DNA of 64,000 nucleotides from Deltaproteobacteria bacterium (GCA_025353585.1 JANXOM010000072.1:22935-86934), one strand, 5' to 3'. Shown: positions 1 through 8,946, numbered from the stretch's first letter. The notes: a model not told the origin generated them from the sequence alone. Made by a program: numbers and translations.

Positions 1-1685
1 TCATCCCGTTGCACCACCTCGACCTGCCGCTGGGCGCCCTGATGATGGTGGCGCGCAGCCGCGAGCTCGATCGCGAGGCGTGGCGCGCCTTCGCCGGCGG
101 CGTCGGGACGCAGCTCTCGCAGGTCCTCGCGCTGTCGCGCGCGTTCCAGGAGCGCGAGGACGCGGAGGCCCGGTCGGCCGGGCAAGCGGCGCTGCTCGAG
201 GCGATCTTCCAGAGCGCGCCGGACTTCGTGTTCCACATGGCGCTCGACGGCACGATCCAGTACGCCAACCGCAGCATCCGCGGGTTGACGCCGGCGCAGC
301 TCTTCGGGAAGCGGTGGGCGGACCTCGTCGGGCCCGAGGATCGGGTCTCGGTCACGGCCGCGCTGGCCAAGGTCGCGCGCGGCGAGGTCGCGGAGTTCGA
401 GTCGCAGTACGTGGGCGCGGATGGCGCTTCGGTCTGGTTCTCGACGCGCCTCGCGCCGGTGATGCAGGGGACAGTGGTGGTCGGCACCGTCGTGATCTCG
501 CGCGACGTCAGCGACAAGAAGCAGTCCGAGATGCAGCTGATGCTCGCGGACCGGATGGCGTCGGTCGGCACGCTCGCCGCGGGCGTGGCCCACGAGATCA
601 ACAACCCGCTCGCGTCGGTCATCGCGAACCTCGACATGGCCGCGCAGGACGTCAGCGAGATGCAGGGGCGGGGGCAGTGGTTGCCGACAGACCTCGTCGA
701 CGAGCTGCAGGATGCGCGCGATGCGTCCGAGCGCGTGCGGCAGATCGTGCGCGACCTGAAGATCTTCTCGCGCACCGAGGTCGACTCGCGCGGCCCGGTG
801 GACGTGAAGGCGGTGCTCGAGTCGACGCTGCGCATGGCGCACAACGAGATCCGGCATCGCGCGCGCGTGGTGCGCACGTACACGAACGTGCCGGACGTAT
901 ACGCGAACGAGTCGCGGCTCGGGCAGGTCTTCTTGAACCTGATCGTCAACGCCGTGCACGCGATCCCCGAGGGCGACTACGAGCACAACGAGGTGCGCGT
1001 GGGGACATCGGTCGACGCGAAGGGCCAGATCGTGGTGACGATCCGCGACACGGGCGCGGGCATCCCGGTGGAGGTCCGACCGCGGCTCTTCACGCCGTTC
1101 TTCACGACGAAGCCGGTCGGCGTCGGCACGGGGCTCGGGCTGGCGATCTCGCACAAGATCATCTCGTCCCTCGACGGCACGATCACGTTCGAGAGCGAGC
1201 TCGGCAAGGGCACCGAGTTCCGGATCACGCTGCCGGCTGCGGTCGCCGCGCCCGACGGGGGCCGCCGCCGCATGGGGCCGAGCATCCCGCCGCCGCGCTC
1301 GCGCGACCTGCGCCGCGGCCGCATCCTGGTCATCGACGACGAGGAGGCGCTGACGCACACGGTGCAGCGCTACCTGACGCAGACGCACGACGTGGTAGCG
1401 ATGACGAGCTCGCGCGCGGCGCTGGACCTGCTCGAGAGCGGCGACCGCTTCGACGTGATCCTGTGCGACCTGATGATGCCGCAGGTCACCGGCATGGAGG
1501 TCCACGCGGCGATCCACCGGCTCGACCCGGCGCAGGCCGCGCGCGTGGTCTTCCTGACCGGCGGCGCGTTCACCGCCTCGGCCCAGGACTTCCTCGACGC
1601 CTCGCCGAACCCGCGCCTCGAGAAGCCCTTCGACCTGCGCGTCCTCGGCGACCTCGTCGACTCCCTCATCCGCGGGACGGTGTAA
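1..1685 (+). CDS. Hybrid sensor histidine kinase/response regulator (5' end outside window)
   Basis: The reading frame is already open at the window edge. The first in-frame start (TTG at 9) falls in the middle of what looks like the end of a GAF-type sensor domain, so the true start is upstream. Numbering from that TTG, a PAS domain lies at about 60-170, then HisKA with the H-box AHEINNP (phosphoacceptor His about 195). Next come the N-box, the G1 box DTGAGIP, the F-box FTPFFTT and the G2 box GTGLGLA. A receiver domain follows from about 438, with VIDDEE, the acceptor Asp in CDLMMP and the conserved Lys in EKPFD. It is a cytoplasmic phosphorelay protein whose signal is unknown. The stop codon lies inside a repeat copy (1674-1700). 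Confidence 0.93.
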   Translation, partial: IPLHHLDLPLGALMMVARSRELDREAWRAFAGGVGTQLSQVLALSRAFQEREDAEARSAGQAALLEAIFQSAPDFVFHMALDGTIQYANRSIRGLTPAQLFGKRWADLVGPEDRVSVTAALAKVARGEVAEFESQYVGADGASVWFSTRLAPVMQGTVVVGTVVISRDVSDKKQSEMQLMLADRMASVGTLAAGVAHEINNPLASVIANLDMAAQDVSEMQGRGQWLPTDLVDELQDARDASERVRQIVRDLKIFSRTEVDSRGPVDVKAVLESTLRMAHNEIRHRARVVRTYTNVPDVYANESRLGQVFLNLIVNAVHAIPEGDYEHNEVRVGTSVDAKGQIVVTIRDTGAGIPVEVRPRLFTPFFTTKPVGVGTGLGLAISHKIISSLDGTITFESELGKGTEFRITLPAAVAAPDGGRRRMGPSIPPPRSRDLRRGRILVIDDEEALTHTVQRYLTQTHDVVAMTSSRAALDLLESGDRFDVILCDLMMPQVTGMEVHAAIHRLDPAQAARVVFLTGGAFTASAQDFLDASPNPRLEKPFDLRVLGDLVDSLIRGTV

Positions 1686-1765
1686 GACTTGTCAGCCCGG
1701 CCCCGCGAGGAAGTCTTGTTGTTTCGGTGAGTTAACCGGGGACGGTGCAAGACTTGTCAGCTCGG
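1674..1765 (+). repeat. Twin direct repeat, locus 1
   Basis: Two copies of a GGGACGGTG(T/C)AAGACTTGTCAG-type sequence start at 1674 and 1738. Their GTCA cores are at 1691 and 1756, 65 bases apart. The first copy supplies the stop codon of the histidine kinase. The second is preceded by TTAACCGGGGAC. An inverted partial copy, AAGTCTTG, lies between them at 1711-1718. Related twin repeats with 66-base spacing are at 44855-44957 and 62287-62390. Confidence 0.75.
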
Positions 1766-1836
1766 CGCGGAAAGCACGCAACCGCGGCGAACACCGACCG
1801 ATACGCGCGGCCATGTCCATGACCCCCTCGTTTCGC

Positions 1837-1842
1837 TATCGT
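1837..1842 (+). promoter_or_regulatory. -10-like TATCGT, 6 bases before ATG
   Basis: TATCGT is followed by six bases and the ATG at 1849, which would give a leaderless transcript. It also argues for the ATG at 1849 rather than the upstream ATG at 1813. The -35 region is weak (TGTCCA at 1814-1819). Confidence 0.35.
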
Positions 1843-1848
1843 GCGCGC

Positions 1849-3339
1849 ATGGCGCGTTGGTGGCGTAATTCCCTCCTCCTTCTCCTCTCGGTCACCGCCG
1901 CGGCGTGCGGCACCAAGAGCAACCCCGCGGCGACCTGCAGCGAAAATGGCGAGTGCAGCGACCCGAGCTTCCCGTTCTGCGATGTGGACGGCACGATCAG
2001 CGGCGACGCTGGGTCGTGTATCGCCGTCGTCTGCAAGACCGGCCAGATTGGCGGCTGCAATTCAGATGGCAACGCGCTGGTGTGCAACGCCGATGGGACA
2101 ACCTTCGATACCGAGTCATGTCCGGCTGGATGCGACGCTCACGCCGGTTGCCTCGCATGCAAGCCGAACGAATCTGCGTGCGTTGGCACGACGCTCAGCA
2201 CGTGCGGCCCCGATGGGACCGTGGCGTCCACCGTCGAATGTCAGTTTGCTTGCAGCGCTGACGGCGAGAGGTGCACGAGCATGGTTCCGTCGAACGGTCT
2301 GTTGCCCTACCTGGACGCGGTTGTCCTGCCGCCAGATGTGGATCTCGAAAATGGCAGCTTCAATGTCGACACCGGCTCGTTCTTTCCAGCGAGCGGGAAC
2401 GGCGTCGTGTATCCGATTGTGGATGGCCCAGCGCCGGCGGGCGGCGTGCCGGTCCGGGTTCTTGTCGTCCATGACCTGACATTGAACAACGTGAGCATTT
2501 CGATCGATGGGTTGCGGCCGGCCGGAGCGCTTGCAGTCATGGCGACGGGGAACGTCAATATCAACGGACGCAACGTCGTCTCTGGGTCGATCACCGCAGC
2601 GGGATGTGACGCCGGCAGTGGTGGTACTTCGACGGACGCAAAGCATCACGCCGGCGGGGGCGGTGGGGGCGGGTTTGCGACGAGCGGCGGCGCGGGGGGG
2701 AGCGTCACATCCCTGGCCTCCGGTGGGTCAGCAGGAAACTCCGGTGGGACCGCCGAGCTCATACCGCTTCGGGGTGGCTGCCCGGGTGGCAGTACTCAAT
2801 TCGGACCAGGCGGTGGTGGCGGTGCGGCGTTCCAGATCAGCAGCTTCGGCACGATCACGTTGCATGGAACGCTTGTTGCCGACGGATCACATCCAAGCTC
2901 GCCGGTCACTGGAGACACCGGAATCTTTTCTAACCGTGGCATCGGCGTTGGTGGTGGCGCCGGCGGCGCAGTTCTCCTCGAGGCGCCCACAGTCGTTATT
3001 GACAACCCCGGCATCTTGCTGACCCGCGGTGCGGGCGGGACCTCACGTGATTTCTATCCAGCGGAGCCGTCCGACAGCCTACCGTTCCAGTCCGGTGGTG
3101 CTTGTGTAGTGAATGATGGAAGCTGCGGTGTTGGCGGCGACGGCGCATCGCCAACTGCCAGTGGTCACGCGGGCCAAACCCTCACCTTCGATATCAATGA
3201 TAGCCGGCAGTACGCCGCGGGGGGCGGCGGGGGTGGCGATGGCAGGATCCGGATCAACACGCTCGATGGGATGTTCACGCGCGGCAACAACTCGATCATC
3301 GCGGGAAGCGTGACGACCGGAAAAGTCATCTTGCAGTAG
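1849..3339 (+). CDS. Glycine-rich, cysteine-containing predicted lipoprotein
   Basis: This 496-residue protein starts MARWWRN, followed by a hydrophobic stretch and a lipobox-like SVTAAAC, so it is probably a surface or outer-membrane lipoprotein. Residues about 20-145 carry many Cys in short EGF-like spacing. The rest alternates hydrophobic strand segments with long Gly runs, like a beta-solenoid. The ATG at 1849 is chosen because an upstream ATG (1813) would put 12 polar residues before the signal peptide. It resembles the lipoprotein at 46296-47507 in layout and in several strand segments, so the two are probably paralogues. Its codons are visibly richer in A/T than those of neighbours, as in the DUF4331 genes next to it. 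No enzymatic motif is seen. Confidence 0.8.
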   Translation: MARWWRNSLLLLLSVTAAACGTKSNPAATCSENGECSDPSFPFCDVDGTISGDAGSCIAVVCKTGQIGGCNSDGNALVCNADGTTFDTESCPAGCDAHAGCLACKPNESACVGTTLSTCGPDGTVASTVECQFACSADGERCTSMVPSNGLLPYLDAVVLPPDVDLENGSFNVDTGSFFPASGNGVVYPIVDGPAPAGGVPVRVLVVHDLTLNNVSISIDGLRPAGALAVMATGNVNINGRNVVSGSITAAGCDAGSGGTSTDAKHHAGGGGGGGFATSGGAGGSVTSLASGGSAGNSGGTAELIPLRGGCPGGSTQFGPGGGGGAAFQISSFGTITLHGTLVADGSHPSSPVTGDTGIFSNRGIGVGGGAGGAVLLEAPTVVIDNPGILLTRGAGGTSRDFYPAEPSDSLPFQSGGACVVNDGSCGVGGDGASPTASGHAGQTLTFDINDSRQYAAGGGGGGDGRIRINTLDGMFTRGNNSIIAGSVTTGKVILQ

Positions 3340-3407
3340 GGCTCGGAACGCGTGGCTGCAAGCGCGTCGCCGCCAACTCGATCGTCCGCGGCGGCCCGTA
3401 CGAGAAA

Positions 3408-3438
3408 CGCCCCGCTTCGCCATTGCGAAGTCGGGGCG
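3408..3438 (-). terminator. Hairpin terminator between convergent genes
   Basis: CGCCCCG-CTTCGC, loop CATT, GCGAAG-(T)-CGGGGCG forms a long stem with one bulged base. On the minus strand it is followed by TTTCTCG, so it best serves the DUF4331 pair ending at 3470. The plus-strand lipoprotein ending at 3339 may share it. Confidence 0.6.
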
Positions 3439-3469
3439 CCTCGTTACGGCCGCTACGAGTTCGATTCGA

Positions 3470-4321
3470 TCAGAACGGCGTGGCCGAATACGGGAACGTC
3501 GCCAGCGGCTCCGGGTGGCCCTGCTGCGTGTTCTTCGGGTCTGGCGCCGTCGCGTTGTCGACGTTCTTCGACGCGGTCTTCGAGTACTGCACGCCATCGC
3601 TGATCAGCGCTTGGAGCTGAAGGACCGTCGGGTCGACACCACTGCCACCATCGAGCGGGGCCCGCGCGTCGAGTCCTCCAATGAGGTAGCGGTACGTCAC
3701 GTCGATGGTGTCATCCTTCAGGCCGCGGCCACCGCAGAGCAGCGGCGCGGAGGTCAAATCGCCACATGGGATGCCGTAGTTGCTGGCGGCGATGCTGGTG
3801 TCGATTCGCATCACATCGGGCTCGAACTGGCCGAACACCTTGTCGGCGTATGCCTGCGCCCCCGAGCCGGCGGCTGCGGTGATCTTGCCATCGCTTCCGA
3901 TGACTCCCGCCTTGCCGACTGCGCCGCACTTTAGGCCGGCCGGCTTGAAGCCGGTATCTGCTGTGAAGCCAGCCTCGCCGTCGATGACGCAGGTTCCGAG
4001 ATAGATAGCCTTTAGAACCGTCTTGCCTTCACCCACAACAGCGTTCAGCGTCGTCGAGTCGACTCCCGCGAAGGTCGGCGCGGTGGCGTTGTATCCGTTC
4101 ATGAACGCGTTGGTAATTAGAAGTGCTTCGTTGACGGCGGGCCGAGCAAGCTGCTCGACCTGGTGGAATGCCACTGGTTGTGGGCTCCCATCGATCCCCG
4201 AGCCGGAGCCTGAGCCGGAGCCTCCGCCGTCGACCTTGGCGGTGTCATCGCCGCAGGCACCAGCCGAGAGAAGAGCGATCGCAGCCGCACCGCGCAGAAT
4301 GTTCATCTTGATGTTCTTCAT
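3470..4321 (-). CDS. DUF4331-type lipoprotein, C-terminal half homologue
   Basis: This protein has 283 residues from the ATG at 4321 (MKNIKMNILRG). The signal peptide ends in LLSAGAC (lipobox), then a GGGSGSGSGSG linker. The segment HQVEQLARPAVNEALLI matches the second half of DUF4331 proteins, where a similar QVxRxGxPxVNE motif occurs. The upstream gene (4336-5169) matches the first half, only 14 bases away on the same strand, so the pair looks like a DUF4331 protein carried by two separately exported polypeptides. The longer open frame to 4468 would overlap the upstream gene and is not used. Function is unknown. Confidence 0.78.
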   Translation of the reverse strand: MKNIKMNILRGAAAIALLSAGACGDDTAKVDGGGSGSGSGSGIDGSPQPVAFHQVEQLARPAVNEALLITNAFMNGYNATAPTFAGVDSTTLNAVVGEGKTVLKAIYLGTCVIDGEAGFTADTGFKPAGLKCGAVGKAGVIGSDGKITAAAGSGAQAYADKVFGQFEPDVMRIDTSIAASNYGIPCGDLTSAPLLCGGRGLKDDTIDVTYRYLIGGLDARAPLDGGSGVDPTVLQLQALISDGVQYSKTASKNVDNATAPDPKNTQQGHPEPLATFPYSATPF

Positions 4322-4335
4322 GGTGGTGATTCCCT

Positions 4336-5169
4336 TCACTCCGCCACGGAGATGGTGGACCAGGTGTCGAGGACCGTGCTGCCGAGCTGGGCCGGCTTGA
4401 CCTCGAGCACGATGGCAAGGACATTCAGGTTCTTCGTGAAGTCTGGGGCGCAGCTCGGGGGATTCCAAAGATTGATTCCGTCATTGTCGGGAACGTTCCC
4501 CGAACCTTCAGCGAAAAAGCCGTCTCCGCGGCAGTTTGGCGGAAACTGCGCGAGCGCACTTGCATCGACGTTGCCGCCCGCTCCACCGAAGAACAACTGC
4601 GCGAGCCAGGCGCGGACCTGGAAGAAGCGGATGACGTCAAAGTGAAACGCGTCGGCGCGCGTACCGATGAACCAGCGAACATCGAGTCCGGCTACCGTGC
4701 CGGTGTTGATCTTCAGATTGGTGCCGCCAGCCTTCGAATCCGGGTAGTTCGTCGTGGAGCCGCTGAGCGTGCCGGCGACCGTACCGTTCTTGAGAAGCGT
4801 GAGGGTCACCGTCTGCGCTCCCGTCGCATCGGGCGTCCCTGCTTCATAGCGAAAGACGAAGTCATCGCTGGCCGTCGGGGTCGCGGTCTTCGACGCGACC
4901 TTGCTGACGTGCTGCTCGTAACGAGCAGCGGTGCTGAGGAAGTACTGCTTGCCCGGCAACGACCGCGGGTTGAAGTACGTCGTTATTACCGTGTTCGCGG
5001 CCGCGTCGGGCTCGTTGAACGTGAAGTGATCCGTCAGGTTCAGCGCACGCGACTTGAGGTCCGTGTCGCCGTCGTCGTGATCCGACGCGTACGACATCGA
5101 CCCGTACGTCGCCAGCGCGCCGGCTAGCGCCACCGGCAAAGCAGCCAAGACTAGTTTTCTCATCTTCAT
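4336..5169 (-). CDS. DUF4331-type exported protein, N-terminal half homologue
   Basis: This 277-residue protein starts MKMRKLVLAALPVALAG, with a cleavable signal peptide ending near SYASDHDD. The mature start, with NLTDHFTFNEPDAAANTV and YFNPRSLPG, matches the opening of DUF4331 proteins (SSHREAPL...DLYAFxSPD...NYxP). A GGGGGAG ribosome-binding site lies 9 bases before the ATG. It is the first gene of a two-gene operon with 3470-4321. The divergent TPR gene starts at 5337, and a 14-base perfect palindrome lies in the shared upstream region. DUF4331 function is unknown. The lower-GC codon use is shared with its neighbours. Confidence 0.82.
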   Translation of the reverse strand: MKMRKLVLAALPVALAGALATYGSMSYASDHDDGDTDLKSRALNLTDHFTFNEPDAAANTVITTYFNPRSLPGKQYFLSTAARYEQHVSKVASKTATPTASDDFVFRYEAGTPDATGAQTVTLTLLKNGTVAGTLSGSTTNYPDSKAGGTNLKINTGTVAGLDVRWFIGTRADAFHFDVIRFFQVRAWLAQLFFGGAGGNVDASALAQFPPNCRGDGFFAEGSGNVPDNDGINLWNPPSCAPDFTKNLNVLAIVLEVKPAQLGSTVLDTWSTISVAE

Positions 5170-5208
5170 CTTTGAAATCTCCCCCGTGATGGAAGTAACG
5201 GCCTCTCA

Positions 5209-5222
5209 CACCGACGTCGGTG
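5209..5222. promoter_or_regulatory. 14-base perfect palindrome in divergent intergenic region
   Basis: CACCGACGTCGGTG lies between the divergent DUF4331 operon and the TPR-HupE operon. It is suited to a dimeric regulator. No regulator gene is adjacent, so the role is open. Confidence 0.35.
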
Positions 5223-5336
5223 CGCAGCCTCCTGACCCATCATACGAGGAAGGATCACACCCGGATCAAATCGGACTCGAAAAAGGATCCCGATTGCTCG
5301 CCGTTCCGTACTGACGCGGAGGCGCACAGCATGGTC

Positions 5337-6722
5337 ATGTTCAAAGAAGTGGAGATCCGGTCCTGGTCGAGGCTGCTGGCGTGCGCCGCAGGTGGATTTT
5401 TCCTCGGTGCGCTCATCGTCGGTGTCGTCCTGCTGCGCGGGCGCACAGTGGGCGGAAACGCTCCTGCGGCACGGGCGCTCACCACCCTCGCAGGTCCGGA
5501 TCTCTCGCCCGATCCGGCCGTCGTCCACTACAAGTTCGCCATCACTCAGGCCGCCACCGATCGCGCCGACATGGCGAGCACGATCGCGGCCCTCGAAGCC
5601 CGCATCAAGCAGTTCGGCAAGTCTCCGTACGACTACAACGAGGTCGCCGAGCAGTACCTCCGGCGCGCGCAGGAAGACGGCGACAAGGCCGATTACGACG
5701 CGGCCGAGAAGGCCGCGACGGCCTCGCTCGCGATCATCCGCAACCCGAACGCGGGTCTCCTCACGCTCGCGAAGGTCCTCAGCGCGCGCCACGACTTTCG
5801 CGAGGCCATCGCGCTCGCGAACGAGCAGCTTGCCCAGAAGAAGTCGGCCGGCGCCTACGGGATCATCGCCACCGCGGAGCTCGCGCTCGGCGAGCTGCCG
5901 CAAGCGATGGACGCCGCGAACACCGCGCTCGTCATGAAGCCCGACACCGGCAACTACATGATGCGGGCGCTCGTGCTCGAGGCGCAGGGCCGCGACGCCG
6001 AGGCCGCGTTCGACTTCGCGCGCGCGGCCGCCGTCGAGTCGTACGGCGACGCCCCGGGCTCGGCGCACCTCCGCGCGCTGTGGGGCCGCTTCCTGCTCCG
6101 CCGCGGCGACTACGCCGGCGCGCAGCTCGTGCTCGCGGAGGCGCTGCGCATCGTCCCCGAGTTCCCGCTCGCCACCGCGCAAGAGGCCGAGCTCGCGCTG
6201 CGCATGGGCCACGCGAAGGAGGCGGCGGCGGAGTTCGAGACGGCGTTCGTCGCGTCGCGGCAGGTGAGGTACCTCATCGACCAGGCGCGCGCGCAGGAGC
6301 TCGCCGGGGACAAGCCGGGCGCGGACAGCCTGCGCGATCAGGTCGAGACGATCGTCCGCGGCGAGCTCGACGAGGGCGGGCTCGGCCACCGGCTCGATCT
6401 CGTGGAGGTGCTCGTCGATCGCAACGCGAAGATCAGCGAAGCGATCGCCCTCGCGCAGGACGAAGTGACGCGCCGGCCGAGCGTGATGTCGCGCTTCCAG
6501 CTCGCGCGCGCGCTGGCCCGCAGCGGCGACACGGGCGCGGCGATGACGCAGGTGCAGGCCGCGCTCGCGACGGGCGCGCACGAGGCCGAGCTGTACGAGC
6601 TCGCGGCGCGCCTCGAGCGCCAGAAGGGCGGTGGCCCGCGCGCGGCGATGTACGAGCGCGAGGCCGACCGCTACGACCCGGGCCGGTCCGGCTGGCGCGC
6701 GCTCGGCATGGACGGCAAGTGA
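5337..6722 (+). CDS. TPR-repeat protein with N-terminal membrane anchor
   Basis: This protein has 461 residues from ATG 5337 (MFKEVEIRSW); ATG 5331 is equally possible. A transmembrane segment lies at about 12-33 (LLACAAGGFFLGALIVGVVLL), followed by a long helical region of degenerate tetratricopeptide repeats up to the C-terminus. It is probably anchored with the TPR domain in the periplasm. Its stop codon overlaps the start of the HupE-like gene (TGATG at 6720-6724), so the two are translationally coupled. The same TPR-HupE order recurs on the other strand at 8943-9956/7846-8946. The partner bound by the TPRs is unknown. Confidence 0.85.
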   Translation: MFKEVEIRSWSRLLACAAGGFFLGALIVGVVLLRGRTVGGNAPAARALTTLAGPDLSPDPAVVHYKFAITQAATDRADMASTIAALEARIKQFGKSPYDYNEVAEQYLRRAQEDGDKADYDAAEKAATASLAIIRNPNAGLLTLAKVLSARHDFREAIALANEQLAQKKSAGAYGIIATAELALGELPQAMDAANTALVMKPDTGNYMMRALVLEAQGRDAEAAFDFARAAAVESYGDAPGSAHLRALWGRFLLRRGDYAGAQLVLAEALRIVPEFPLATAQEAELALRMGHAKEAAAEFETAFVASRQVRYLIDQARAQELAGDKPGADSLRDQVETIVRGELDEGGLGHRLDLVEVLVDRNAKISEAIALAQDEVTRRPSVMSRFQLARALARSGDTGAAMTQVQAALATGAHEAELYELAARLERQKGGGPRAAMYEREADRYDPGRSGWRALGMDGK

Positions 6723-7819
6723 TGCGGGCGCTCGTCGCCGCGATCGCGCTCCTCGTCGCGCTTGGCACCACGCACCCCGCGGCCGCCCACCCCATGGACG
6801 TCGGCTATCTCCGCATCGACCTCGACGGCAGCGCCGCCCGCATCAAGCTCGACATCGACGTCAAGCTCGCCGCGCTCCTGCTCGGCACCGACGAGCACAC
6901 CATGGACGACGCCACGCTGCGCGCGCGCACCGCCGAGCTGGCGACGGCCACGTATCGTGCGGCCGCCGTGACGAGCGGCGAGGCGGCGTGCACGTGGACC
7001 ACCACGGTCGCCGAGCTGCACGGGCGCACGGTCAGCCTCGCCGATCGCGCGGAGTGTCCGTCCGCGATCCGGACGTTGCACTGGGCCGTGCCGTTCGCGG
7101 CGCGGGCGCCCTCGACATTCAAGCTCCTCGTGAAGGCGCACGGCGCGGGCGGCGAGCAGGCGTCGATCGTGGATCGCGACAAGCCGACCATCGAGGTGAC
7201 GGGCGGCGCGCCGGCATCGGTCGGGTTCGGCGACTTCGTGTGGACGGGCGTGTCGCACATCGGCGCGGTGCCGTCCGAGTGGCGCGATGCGGACGGCGGG
7301 CTGAAGCTGCCGGACGGCATCGACCACATCATGTTCGTGCTCGCGCTCCTGCTCGCGGGCGGCTCGATCCGGCAGCTCGCCGGGATCACGACGGGGTTCA
7401 CGATCGGGCACTCGATCACGCTGGCGCTCTCGACGCTCGACGTGGTGCGGCCGCCCGCGATCATCATCGAGCCTCTGATCGCGCTGTCGATCGCGGTCGT
7501 GGCGGCGGAGGCGCTGAGCGGGAAGCTGCCGAAGTATCGCTGGAAGGTGGCGACGTTCTTCGGGCTCATCCACGGGTTCGGCTTCGCGCGGGCGCTGCAG
7601 GACTTCGATCTTTCGAAGGTGAACACCGTGGAGGCGCTGTTCGGGTACAACCTCGGCGTCGAGCTCGGGCAGCTGACGATCATCCTGCTGTTCGCGCCGC
7701 TGGTGCTGCTGGCCCATCGCAACCCGCGGACGCGGTTCGTGGTGGTGAAGATCGCGCCGGCGCTGATCCTGGTGTGCGGCCTCTACTGGTTCGTGCAGCG
7801 GATCCTCGTTCACGCGTGA
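6722..7819 (+). CDS. HupE/UreJ-family membrane protein
   Basis: This 365-residue protein has a signal peptide MRALVAAIALLVALG...AAAHP, an exported domain of about 180 residues, then a C-terminal HupE/UreJ-type membrane domain. Family landmarks are GIDHIMFVLALLLAGG, GFTIGHSITLALS, FGLIHGFGFA and YNLGVELGQL. The conserved His residues in these segments suggest metal transport or binding; HupE and UreJ proteins are linked to nickel uptake. No hydrogenase or urease genes are near, so the metal is unproven. It is coupled to the TPR gene upstream. It faces a second HupE-like gene that ends 26 bases away. Confidence 0.88.
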   Translation: MRALVAAIALLVALGTTHPAAAHPMDVGYLRIDLDGSAARIKLDIDVKLAALLLGTDEHTMDDATLRARTAELATATYRAAAVTSGEAACTWTTTVAELHGRTVSLADRAECPSAIRTLHWAVPFAARAPSTFKLLVKAHGAGGEQASIVDRDKPTIEVTGGAPASVGFGDFVWTGVSHIGAVPSEWRDADGGLKLPDGIDHIMFVLALLLAGGSIRQLAGITTGFTIGHSITLALSTLDVVRPPAIIIEPLIALSIAVVAAEALSGKLPKYRWKVATFFGLIHGFGFARALQDFDLSKVNTVEALFGYNLGVELGQLTIILLFAPLVLLAHRNPRTRFVVVKIAPALILVCGLYWFVQRILVHA

Positions 7820-7845
7820 GCGCGTAAGCTCGGGCGCGATGGCGG

Positions 7846-8946
7846 TTACACCGTCCCTCGCTGGTAGGCCCAGAGGAGGGCCAGGAGCGCGACGGCGCCG
7901 GAGCCGCCCCAGAGGAGGGCCTGGTAGGCGGCGGTGCGTCGCAACGCGTAGAGGACCGGGAGCGCCAGGAGCACGATCGCGGCCTGGCCGAGCTCGACGC
8001 CCAGGTTGAAGCCGAGGAGGGCGCCGACGAGCTCGTGGGAGGGCAGGCCGAGGTCCACGAGGACGGAGGAGAAGCCAAAGCCGTGGAGCAGGCCCAGCGT
8101 GAACGCGACGGCCCAGCGGGCGTCGAGCGCGCGGACGAGGTTGTTCGCGGCGGCGGCGAAGACGGAGAGCGCGATGGCGACCTCCACGAAGCGCGAGGGC
8201 AGCTGCACGAGGCCGATCGCGGCGATCACCAGCGTGATCGAGTGGGCCAGCGTGAACGCGGTCACCACCTCGAAGACCTCGATCACCACGTCGCGCAGCG
8301 AGTCGGCGGCGACCCAGCGCTGCGTGCGGCGCTGGTAGACGGCGGGCAGGATCAGGCAGAGCAGGAACAAGATGTGGTCGGTGCCGCTCCAGATGTGGAG
8401 CACGCCATCGGTGACGAACGCCGCGAAGGACGTGCGCGCGCCGAGAGCGGCCGTGACCGGAGTCGCGTCGCGCGCGATCAGGGTCTGCGTGGCGCCGCGC
8501 GCCGCGAGGTGGATGAGGCCCTGGTGCTGCGGATCGAGATCGAACAGCAGGCTGTACGCGATCGTCAGCGCGCGCGGCTCGGTCGGGCACGTCGCGGTGA
8601 ACGGCTGGGCCCAGTAGGTGCCGTCGGAGAGATCGACGAGCGCGGCCGGCGCGGCGACGCGCGGGCAGGGCGCGCCATCGGCGGCGAGGGCCAGGTGCGC
8701 CGCGACGTAGGCGGCGATGCGGGGCTCGGCCGCGCGGACCTCGCCCCAGGTGAGCGCGCCATCGCCGTCGCCGTCGAACGCCAGCGCTGCGTCGAGATCC
8801 ACGAGCGCGATGTCCACGCGCCCGCGCACGCGGTCGCCGTCGAGCGCCAGGTGCACGTGGGCGTCGCTCAGCTTGTGCGCCGCCGCGAGCCGCGGCGCGC
8901 AAAGCACGCCCAGCGCCACGGCCAGCGCGAGCACGACGCGGGTCAC
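7846..8946 (-). CDS. HupE/UreJ-family membrane protein with EF-hand loop
   Basis: This protein has 366 residues from GTG 8946, which overlaps the stop of the upstream TPR gene as GTGA. A longer frame to 9006 exists but would run into that gene. It has a signal peptide (VVLALAVALGVLCAPRLAAAHK) and an exported N-terminal domain carrying DGDGDGALTWGE (about residues 57-68), which fits an EF-hand calcium loop exactly (D1, D3, D5, G6, E12). The membrane domain has GTDHILFLLCLI, TAFTLAHSITL, LGLLHGFGFS and NLGVELGQ. It is a paralogue of 6722-7819, which lacks the EF-hand. Confidence 0.87.
   Translation of the reverse strand: MTRVVLALAVALGVLCAPRLAAAHKLSDAHVHLALDGDRVRGRVDIALVDLDAALAFDGDGDGALTWGEVRAAEPRIAAYVAAHLALAADGAPCPRVAAPAALVDLSDGTYWAQPFTATCPTEPRALTIAYSLLFDLDPQHQGLIHLAARGATQTLIARDATPVTAALGARTSFAAFVTDGVLHIWSGTDHILFLLCLILPAVYQRRTQRWVAADSLRDVVIEVFEVVTAFTLAHSITLVIAAIGLVQLPSRFVEVAIALSVFAAAANNLVRALDARWAVAFTLGLLHGFGFSSVLVDLGLPSHELVGALLGFNLGVELGQAAIVLLALPVLYALRRTAAYQALLWGGSGAVALLALLWAYQRGTV

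Noticed and set aside
4200..4226. Tandem GAGCCG/GAGCCT repeat
   Set aside because: It is codon repetition for the Gly-Ser linker of the DUF4331 lipoprotein.
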